A stretch of 64,000 bases of DNA, taken from the NCBI GenBank assembly GCA_013298845.1, contig JAAFJN010000003.1:276229-340228 (forward strand). The letters run 5' to 3'. Of this stretch, positions 28,601-32,954 are shown piece by piece. The notes under the pieces were generated by a model, which worked only from the letters and a program-made list of their open reading frames with translations, ran no database searches and had not been told where the DNA came from. The translations under genes were made by a program, and so were the position numbers. Numbering within the stretch: position 1 is the first letter of the stretch; every line of letters begins with the position of its first letter. Source of the DNA: Chitinophagales bacterium (GTDB lineage Bacteria > Bacteroidota > Bacteroidia > Chitinophagales > Saprospiraceae).

Positions 28601-29188
28601 AATGGTTGCGAATTTGAAACAACGTTTGAAGTAACCGAGCCCGCCGAATTGTTGGTAAACCTCGGCCCGGATACAACGATTCGCCTCGGTGATGAAATTC
28701 AAATTAACGTTGACAGTTCTAACGTTACGAATTTCGCCAGCATCGAAACAACCAGCCTGACACCGGTGTACCTGGATACATTGATTGGTAAAAACTTTGT
28801 ACCTAAATACACTTTGCAGTACAAATTGATTGCCGTGGATAGCAATGGTTGCCGTGCATCGGACTCTCGCGTAATTATCGTGGATCGTACGCGTCGCGTG
28901 TACGTGCCTAACGTGTTCAACCCGAACGGTTCCGGCGACGGTAATGACCTGCTTCGTATTTACGGCGGTAACGACGTTGAATCCTTCAAGTCATTCACCA
29001 TTTACGACCGTTGGGGCGAAGTAGTGTTCCAGGCGCGTAATTTCTCCCGCGATGATGCCAATACTTATTGGGATGGCAAATTGCGCGGAAAATTGATTGA
29101 CCCATCCGTGTTTGTATACTCACTTGAAGTATTGTTCAAAGATGGTGAAACGGAATTGTTTACCGGCGATATTACAGTAGCGCGTTAA
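22637..29188 (+). CDS. Giant secreted protein with at least 19 tandem Ig-like repeats and T9SS type B C-terminal domain
   Basis: I start the protein at 22637 (MFMSKKLLLF...), about 2183 residues, because this gives a clean signal peptide ending FAVMAQ; the frame opens 33 nt earlier. Residues about 40-180 form a Cys-rich N-terminal domain. Two G-Y...FQGCDS modules follow. From about nucleotide 24000 to 28420 comes an array of Ig-like modules of about 75-85 residues, each ending with a GTYTVTVT..NGCTSTA-type strand; I count 19 clear copies and one degraded one. Then an SprB-type repeat (VSCYGFTDGSVAIQGVTGG), an acidic linker and the CHU_C C-terminal domain (RTRRVYVPNVFNPNG ... FTIYDRWGEVVFQ). 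It is parallel to the preceding giant gene and shares its C-terminal design but not its N-terminal domain. Likely a T9SS-exported adhesin of stalk-like shape. Module number may vary between strains. Confidence 0.9.
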   Translation: MFMSKKLLLFCALLVSSFAVMAQVPIPEPCEPPGTTVPAEDCQSACINCDFNGYMGNSGGWAGNPPPQGWCSQIQNDLWLGFIAGAGGATFTITPSNCANGDGLQAAVYPAGCNDDPLGCNAGCQGCGTTPVSFSVSLTPGSNYYLIIDGFSQDACDFTISVVPPIAVEAQPLGLTGQIAGPATGCPGGTATYTLPNVSNAGFYTWSSPTPGVLFNGVEGPVTFEAPGGRIVQVTYPANVTGNITICVDPSNSCFTGTQRCRTINIQPKPPTNLPKAVVCYEDTPYTLPWGDEANATGNYTTTLTSFQGCDSIINQMVQVLPQKVTNQTRYVCTGDCFTVCGEEYCDQGLHVSMCESFQGCDSTVNLTLNVLAPIAQILGNPVLSCSNTSVTLTSVPSPNFPGASIKIWRSLPSNTVIANGETCVITQPGTYYLTTTMSAGSIQCVSRDTIVVTGNTVPPTATGVNGVIGCVSGPVQIGVTTNAANPTFQWSGNNFTSTQQSPFVSAGGTYTVVVTDNVTGCSQTAVATVAGNTTPPVASATGALLNCTNPTQTVSATSNVPSSFAWSGPASGTGPSLNVSAPGVYVVTVTANSNGCTSVTSATVTTDFATPGALAGAGGTISCPTPVITLNGSSPASNVSYAWSAGVTGTGASVTASVAGTYTVTVTGTNGCTSSATVTLNGDTNLPNAAATGVTLSCNSPSQQVNATSSTPNVTFAWTVGSNTINSNTAIVTNPGTYTVTVTAVNGCTSTANALVNGDFAAPNASATGATINCGVNTVSLSGNSTTPGVTYSWVGPGGTPYTGQNPAVSVVGDYTLVVTSTNGCTTTAVATVVPDANIPNATAVGDTINCLSASAMISGNSTTPGVNFTWTFGGVPLPNPTNATQAVSQNGLYTLTVSNPANGCTAIATAFVTLDTDAPGAATQGATLTCSSSSLDLTATSPTNNVSYTWTGNVNNQILNVTAAGTYTVTVTAANGCTSTASAVVAADQGIPVLSTAASTLTCATQVVTINTTSSLPVGFSWSGPVGFATTTDEDPQVTLPGNYTVLATASNGCSATATITVNQDIAAPNATATGGVLTCATTALSLSSGSATPGAIFSWPALNTSNQNPVVSVIGTYVVQVTGTNGCTSTAAATVTNNIEKADIDIAIPTELTCATLTSDLQTTITAVNNTVQSIAWSTNDTAEDITVSAPGTYTVTVTLSNGCTESAVVSVTQDIVPPAVTATGGTLSCTLPSISISGSSSTQGATIAWSNGLPATTNPTVSTAGTYTITATGTNGCTSTASVLVGIDTIAPGAAIVSSNIITCNDQESTLTANTTSGVSYAWSGPGVLNAATPSVTALTAGSYVVTTTANNGCTSVATFNQTSDLTPPDVSATGGTIDCISGAAQIVGSSVTTGATYEWSGPNQFSSSNPTPTVLEAGIYQLTVTALNGCTSSATTEVLENTLSPNADIDNSMTQLTCAVTAIDLTGTTTTANTSIEWTLPGGTNSTNATISAVVPGQYAFAVTSNDNGCVTIQTITLSQNITPPGNLQADGGTLDCSNPTIALSGGSNVTNATYLWTGPGGETYPVQNPNIASSGTYTLVVTNPANGCTASTSATVASSTDLPEITVVADILTCFEPETVLDAQTNVTNAEFTWNGPQSFTSTLSDPTTPTPGSYTVVVRNPDNGCTSTFAIDVVEDKVTPNVSVQNAQITCQQPSIALQGNSTTASVTYLWTAPGGETYPVPSPTVSQPGNYVLVVTNTVNGCTSSATANVAPDQNVPVVSVTGGEITCRIDTIQLTGAVNKPDVTWSWSGPGNFTSQQQNPNIYVAGTYTLVVTTPVNGCTGQASIVVTEDVVTPVVNVANPDQLDCSTTQVNLQASVAAAGTYTFEWSSTAGTILAGATSATPTVSQAAIYTLIVTNTDNGCTSTRDVEVLVDPAIPSAILTAPDGVSCYGFTDGSVAIQGVTGGTTPFVFSIDNQPFIAAAAFNNLPPGIHSLKVQDANGCEFETTFEVTEPAELLVNLGPDTTIRLGDEIQINVDSSNVTNFASIETTSLTPVYLDTLIGKNFVPKYTLQYKLIAVDSNGCRASDSRVIIVDRTRRVYVPNVFNPNGSGDGNDLLRIYGGNDVESFKSFTIYDRWGEVVFQARNFSRDDANTYWDGKLRGKLIDPSVFVYSLEVLFKDGETELFTGDITVAR
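24000..28420 (+). repeat. Intragenic array of about 19-20 diverged Ig-module repeats
   Basis: In-frame repeats of about 220-250 bp, each with a conserved AA(T/C)GG(T/C)TG(T/C)AC core encoding NGCT. Divergence between units is substantial, so they are old duplications rather than recent slippage. Confidence 0.8.
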
Positions 29189-29218
29189 TTTCGGATCAAA
29201 CCGAATACCATTATACAC

Positions 29219-29292
29219 AAGCCGTTTGGTTTTTTGTGGAAGTTCCCGACCTTTGTCGGCCTTTTACTCAAAGCCAAACGGCTTTTTTTTGG
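29219..29292 (+). terminator. Terminator after the second giant gene
   Basis: AAGCCGTTTGG and CCAAACGGCTT arms bracket a loop with a nested CCGAC/GTCGG hairpin, followed by eight Ts. It ends 9 bp before the gmhA start codon. Confidence 0.8.
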
Positions 29293-29300
29293 AAAAAAAC

Positions 29301-29870
29301 ATGATTCAACAACGCATACAGGAAAGCATCGCGGTGAAAACGGCCTTGTTAAACGACGGGGCCTTGCTCCAGCGCATCGAGACTTTTATTGCCACGATGG
29401 TGGCCATTTATAGGCAGGGCGGAAAAGTTCTTTTTTGTGGAAATGGCGGCAGCGCGGGCGATGCGCAACACATTGCGGCCGAATTATCGGGGCGTTTTTA
29501 CAAAAATCGCGCTCCGTTGTACGCCGAAGCCCTGCACGTTAACAGTTCATACCTCACCGCCGTTGCCAACGATTACGGTTATAATGAAGTATTTGCGCGG
29601 ATGGTGCAGGCGGCGGGCCAAAAAGGCGATATGTTGGTGGCGATTAGTACATCGGGGAATTCGCCCAATATCATTCGGGCCGTGGAAGAAGGGCGCGCCA
29701 AGGGGATGTACGTCGTGGGAATGACGGGCGATAGCGGCGGTACAATGGCGAAATTGTGCGATCTGCTCATCAATATACCATCGGGGGATACGCCGCGCAT
29801 TCAGGAGAGCCATATTTTGGTGGGTCACATTTTGTGCGAAGCCGTAGAAGCGCAGTTGTTTCCGGGTTAA
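29301..29870 (+). CDS. gmhA: Phosphoheptose isomerase (sedoheptulose-7-phosphate isomerase)
   Basis: 189-residue SIS-domain enzyme making D-glycero-D-manno-heptose-7-phosphate from sedoheptulose-7-phosphate, the first step of ADP-heptose synthesis for LPS. The start is set at 29301 (MIQQRIQES), because the upstream 75 nt of the same frame translate the preceding terminator. Visible: CGNGGSAGDAQHIAAEL near 45-61, the Ser/Thr-rich ISTSGNSPN near 118, MTGDSGG, and DTPRIQESHILVGHILCEAVE near 160-180 with the catalytic Glu/His region. The stop overlaps the stop of the convergent response-regulator gene by 3 bp. The last enzyme of the pathway (HldD) is at 50.3 kb; HldE is not in the window. Confidence 0.93.
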   Translation: MIQQRIQESIAVKTALLNDGALLQRIETFIATMVAIYRQGGKVLFCGNGGSAGDAQHIAAELSGRFYKNRAPLYAEALHVNSSYLTAVANDYGYNEVFARMVQAAGQKGDMLVAISTSGNSPNIIRAVEEGRAKGMYVVGMTGDSGGTMAKLCDLLINIPSGDTPRIQESHILVGHILCEAVEAQLFPG

Positions 29871-30571
29871 TGGCTGATTGGTTCCTCTTTTACACTAAGG
29901 ATAAAACCCACTCGAAACACATTTTCGATGCTGATGCGCGGGTCATTTTGCAACATTTTGCGCAGTTTTGAAATAAAAACGTCGAAACTACGCCCCAAAA
30001 AATAGTCTTTTTTACCGTATATTTTTTCAACGGCATCGTCGCGGCGCAGGATTTGATTTTGGTGCCGACACAATAAATACAATACTTCGTTTTCTTTTTC
30101 GGTCATGCGCCAGGTTTCGGTGCGCCAGCACAGTTCCTGCCGGGAATAATCAAAAGAATATTCGCCGAGGCAAAACTGTTCGGGCGCTGTTGCTATCACT
30201 GGAGTGGCTTCAAAACGCCGTAAAATCACTTTAATGCGACAAACCAATTCCGTTTCATCGAAGGGTTTGGTGATATAATCTTCCGCACCCAGGTCGAAGC
30301 CTTGGATTTTGTCGTCTTTTAACGACCGCGCGGTCAGGAACAAAAAGGGGATGCCGGGCCACAGTTCCCGAATGTGCCGGGCGAGGGTAAAACCATCCAT
30401 TTTGGGCATCATCACGTCGAGGAGACAGAGGTCGTATTCGGTTCTTTTCAACGCTGCCAGCCCGTTTTCGCCGTCGCGGCAAAGTTTGACTTCAAAACCT
30501 TCGCTTTCCAAAAATTCGGTCAGCAAAAAGCCCATGCTGAGGTCGTCTTCTACCAATAATATTTTTGCCAC
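29867..30571 (-). CDS. OmpR/PhoB-family response regulator
   Basis: 234-residue two-component regulator. The receiver domain (1-120) has the acidic pair ED at 8-9, phospho-acceptor Asp52 in LCLLDVMMPKMDG, Thr in LFLTARS near 81 and Lys in DYITKPFDE near 103. The C-terminal winged helix (about 140-230) has the recognition-helix region SFDVFISKLRKML and the closing NVFRVGFIL wing. It lies 1 bp after the stop of the kinase gene, so the two are translated as a pair. OmpR-type regulators bind direct repeats at about 11-bp spacing; exactly such an array (four repeats) lies in the intergenic region upstream of this operon, which predicts autoregulation or control of the divergent Cys-rich gene. Confidence 0.92.
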   Translation of the reverse strand: MAKILLVEDDLSMGFLLTEFLESEGFEVKLCRDGENGLAALKRTEYDLCLLDVMMPKMDGFTLARHIRELWPGIPFLFLTARSLKDDKIQGFDLGAEDYITKPFDETELVCRIKVILRRFEATPVIATAPEQFCLGEYSFDYSRQELCWRTETWRMTEKENEVLYLLCRHQNQILRRDDAVEKIYGKKDYFLGRSFDVFISKLRKMLQNDPRISIENVFRVGFILSVKEEPISH

Positions 30572-30572
30572 G

Positions 30573-31802
30573 TTACTTGCTTTTATTGGGTAAAAAAACG
30601 TCGAACTGACTACCGGAGGGGCTTATATTTTGCACTTTGATGTAGCCTTTGTGCAATTGGAGTACACTTTTGGCGTACGCCAACCCCAAACCAAATCCTT
30701 TTTGGGTGTGCAGATTACCTTCTCCCATGCGTTGGAATTTGTTAAAAATGTGTTCGCATTGGTCCGGCGGTATCCCGATACCATTGTCTTTGACCAAAAT
30801 TTCGGTGCCATTGGCCACGGGTGCCGCGCTGATTTGAATTATGGGTGGGGCGTCGCTGCTGTATTTCAGAGCATTGTCCACCAAATTCCGAAACACGTTG
30901 GAGAGGTGAGTGCGGTCGCCCCACACCGTCAGGGTGTCGGGAATGGTATCCAGTACTACTTGTCCGTTTTTTTCTTCAATTTGAATGGCCATATCATCCA
31001 CCATTGATTGAAGCAGGGGCAACAGCGCAAAGGTTTCGGGTTGCAGCGTAAAGTCGCCGTTTTCGAGCCGGGCGAGTTGCAAAACCTGTTCCACCTGGGC
31101 TTGTAATTTGCCATTTTCGCGCTGAATAATCTCCATAATGGGGTTGTTTTGCAAAATATCGTGTTTCCGGGTGAGCATATTGGTGGCCAGTCCAATATTG
31201 GTCAACGGCGTTCGGAACTCGTGGGCCATGTTGTTAAAAAAGTCCACGTTGGTTTGTAACAGGCGTTTTTGTTTCATCAATGCCCAATTAGCCATGAGCA
31301 AAATGGCCGAAATAAACAGTAAAATGAGAATGGTAGCGGCCACCATGACGTTCATTTTTTGCAAAACAAACGCCTCTTTTTCGGGAAAAACCAAGTTAAT
31401 AAAGGCCGTATCGCCGGTTTCGGTGGGCAACGAAACCGAACATTGGTAGGGGAGGTTTTCACCGCGTTTTTCTTCCGACAGGGTGAGTTTGTAGCCCAGG
31501 TCAATTTGGTAGGATTGCAATTTTTGCGATAATTCGGCGTGAAAACTGGAGTCAAACGCCGGGTTGTCGTCTGCCGAATTGAGTTGGCAACAGGATTCGC
31601 CATTGGCATTTTTGTTACAAACCGCACCGCCGCCGTAGTTTTCGACGGTAGAGCAAAGCGCCATACAAGCGCGTTGGTTAAACAATTCTTCCGACAGTCG
31701 GCGGGAATATCGCATCCAAACCAACTGAAAAATAATTAATGCCAATACACCCAAAACGGAGGCCGATAAAATGGGCGAAACGGCGCCTTTTTTCCATTTC
31801 AT
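30573..31802 (-). CDS. Sensor histidine kinase with Cys-rich periplasmic domain
   Basis: 409-residue membrane kinase. TM1 lies at about 8-30 and TM2 at about 152-173, enclosing a ~120-residue periplasmic sensor with six cysteines (46, 50, 62, 71, 72, 121), including CMALC and a CC pair. There is no obvious HAMP domain. HisKA has the phosphorylated His194 in NNMAHEFRTPLTN. The ATPase domain shows FRNLVDNALKYS (N box), DNGIGIPPDQ (G1), FNKFQRM (F) and GFGLGLAYAKSV (G2). It is followed directly by the response-regulator gene. The start codon is only 4 nt after a perfect -7 box, suggesting a leaderless mRNA. The high Cys content suggests thiol-redox or metal sensing; that is inference. Confidence 0.9.
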   Translation of the reverse strand: MKWKKGAVSPILSASVLGVLALIIFQLVWMRYSRRLSEELFNQRACMALCSTVENYGGGAVCNKNANGESCCQLNSADDNPAFDSSFHAELSQKLQSYQIDLGYKLTLSEEKRGENLPYQCSVSLPTETGDTAFINLVFPEKEAFVLQKMNVMVAATILILLFISAILLMANWALMKQKRLLQTNVDFFNNMAHEFRTPLTNIGLATNMLTRKHDILQNNPIMEIIQRENGKLQAQVEQVLQLARLENGDFTLQPETFALLPLLQSMVDDMAIQIEEKNGQVVLDTIPDTLTVWGDRTHLSNVFRNLVDNALKYSSDAPPIIQISAAPVANGTEILVKDNGIGIPPDQCEHIFNKFQRMGEGNLHTQKGFGLGLAYAKSVLQLHKGYIKVQNISPSGSQFDVFLPNKSK

Positions 31803-31806
31803 ACCA

Positions 31807-31837
31807 CAAAGTTAGCGGCAAAATCGGGTTAAGCAAC
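31807..31837 (-). promoter_or_regulatory. Promoter of the kinase-regulator operon
   Basis: On the minus strand GTTG (31837-31834), 19 bp, then TAACTTTG (31814-31807), a full Bacteroidota promoter match. The kinase ATG (31802) is 4 nt beyond the -7 box, so the transcript would have little or no 5' leader. Confidence 0.65.
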
Positions 31838-31843
31838 CAACAA

Positions 31844-31881
31844 TAACAGGTGCATAACAAGTGGGTAACACCCCCGTGACA
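31844..31881 (+). promoter_or_regulatory. Four 11-bp-spaced TAACA/TGACA direct repeats (OmpR-type operator candidate)
   Basis: TAACA occurs at 31844, 31855 and 31866, and TGACA at 31877, each exactly 11 bp apart, so all four lie on the same helix face. The array ends 21 bp before the TACCTTTG box at 31903, the position expected for an activator such as PhoB. It sits between the divergent kinase-regulator operon and the Cys-rich gene. Confidence 0.6.
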
Positions 31882-31902
31882 CGGCCGCCAAAGCGGTGCC
31901 CA

Positions 31903-31910
31903 TACCTTTG
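31903..31910 (+). promoter_or_regulatory. -7 box of the Cys-rich gene (TACCTTTG)
   Basis: Perfect TAnnTTTG 40 bp before the ATG at 31950, with no TTTG at the -33 distance. The repeat array occupies the upstream position instead, suggesting activator-dependent transcription. Confidence 0.6.
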
Positions 31911-31949
31911 CGGCAACAAATTTTATTCACCATTAAAAGTATCTTTATT

Positions 31950-32237
31950 ATGAAAAAAGCACTCGTATTGTTTTTGTTTTTTAGCGCCGTAGGCATTGCG
32001 CAGGTATCCGCGCAAACTTGCACGCCATCACCCACTTGTTGCAAACCCAATCCCGCTTGTTGCTCCGCTGCAAAAACCACCGGCGCAACGGGTTCAGCCG
32101 CAACCTGCTCGCCCGAAGAACTCAAAAAATGCCAGACCGGTGGTGCCAAGGCTTGCGCCGGAACGGCTTCGGCGGATACCAAAAATACCGCAACTGCACC
32201 CGCCGAAAAAGCGGTGGTAGCCCGCAAAGAGGACTAA
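31950..32237 (+). CDS. Small exported Cys-rich protein
   Basis: 95 residues from the ATG at 31950 (MKKALVLFLFF...); the frame is open 54 nt further upstream, but that extension runs through the promoter. The signal peptide (1-22, ending VSAQ) is clear. The mature ~73 residues carry eight cysteines (24, 30, 31, 37, 38, 53, 61, 69), arranged as CTPSPTCCKPNPACC then CSPEELKKC and KAC, and an Ala/Thr/Lys-rich tail. No family is recognised. The spacing suggests disulfides or soft-metal binding in the periplasm. It is divergent from a kinase whose sensor domain is also Cys-rich, separated by 147 bp holding a four-copy operator-like array. It ends at a strong terminator. Confidence 0.75.
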   Translation: MKKALVLFLFFSAVGIAQVSAQTCTPSPTCCKPNPACCSAAKTTGATGSAATCSPEELKKCQTGGAKACAGTASADTKNTATAPAEKAVVARKED

Positions 32238-32251
32238 GAGCCTCCATTGCT

Positions 32252-32295
32252 ATTTCCCCCGAATGGTTGGGCCTATGTCGGGGGAAATCGTTTTT
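32252..32295 (+). terminator. Terminator after the Cys-rich gene
   Basis: Perfect 11-bp arms ATTTCCCCCGA / TCGGGGGAAAT around a 15-nt loop, followed by CGTTTTT. It is 15 bp downstream of the stop. Confidence 0.85.
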
Positions 32296-32303
32296 ACAAA
32301 AAT

Positions 32304-32699
32304 TTAAGTAGTTGCTCCCAACTGTTCGTGGCGGCTTTTTCTTCCCATTGAAAAATGTATTTTTTGCCCCGTATTCCCTTTAATGTTCCCATTTAATATC
32401 CAGAAAAGGTAATAGATACCGTAAAACCTCATAGTAATAAGATCGTGTGTGCGCCGGTGATTGCTGTGTGGCGTTTGGAAAAAGAAATTGATGCTCTGGT
32501 CGGCCGTAAATGCTCATTCATCCAGTGAAAATGGCAGTTCATCGGAGCGGAGCAACCAGGCAGTAACCTTATGGTCGTTTAGGCCGTCTTTTCCCTCGAT
32601 AAGTGTTTTATCGAACGTTCTTTTCCATTGGTAGATTAATTCATGGTATTGGCAGGTTCTTTGCTTTGCATAATACCGGAATGGATCACCTTTGCAGCA
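32304..32699 (-). pseudogene. Decayed coding remnant of unknown family
   Basis: On the minus strand one frame stays open for 131 codons apart from a single TGA at 32516-32514. The first part (62 codons) reads protein-like, e.g. CQYHELIYQWKRTF and NDHKVTAWLLRSDELPF. The TGA overlaps an ATG (ATGA) that opens a 45-codon frame (32517-32380) with YYYEVLRYLLPFLDIKW. There is no good start codon or promoter, and further protein-like fragments continue upstream in other frames to about 32830. I read this as a gene broken by point mutations and frameshifts; the family is not recognised. It fills most of the 700-bp gap between the Cys-rich gene and the receptor gene. Confidence 0.3.
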
Positions 32700-32911
32700 T
32701 TAATCTATTTGTTCTTTACTCAGGAAGCAAAAACAAAAACAACCGTCGGTGTCGGGGTAAAAACGCTTTAACGTGTCTTTGTTTACACGGAGTGTTGTCT
32801 GGCTTATTGCGCGCAAGATCTATTGGTATGTACGATGATTTTCAAGCGTAAAAACGAGCAGCATTGAAGTGTTTACTCGGATCGACGGCTAAAATGCGCA
32901 GTGATAGTGAG

Positions 32912-32954
32912 AACAAGCTATGAAATTTTTGAAATAACAAGCTATGAAATTTTT
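32912..32954 (+). repeat. Duplicated translation-start region with 5-codon mini-ORF
   Basis: A 19-bp sequence containing GCTATGAAATTTTT occurs at 32912-32930 and again at 32936-32954, 24 bp apart. The second ATG (32944) starts the receptor gene. The first (32920) opens the mini-ORF MKFLK-stop, in the same frame, ending 7 bp before the real start. Confidence 0.7.

Noticed and set aside
32603..32851. 82-codon plus-strand frame before the receptor gene
   Set aside because: Low-complexity composition, no promoter and overlap with better protein-like fragments on the minus strand.
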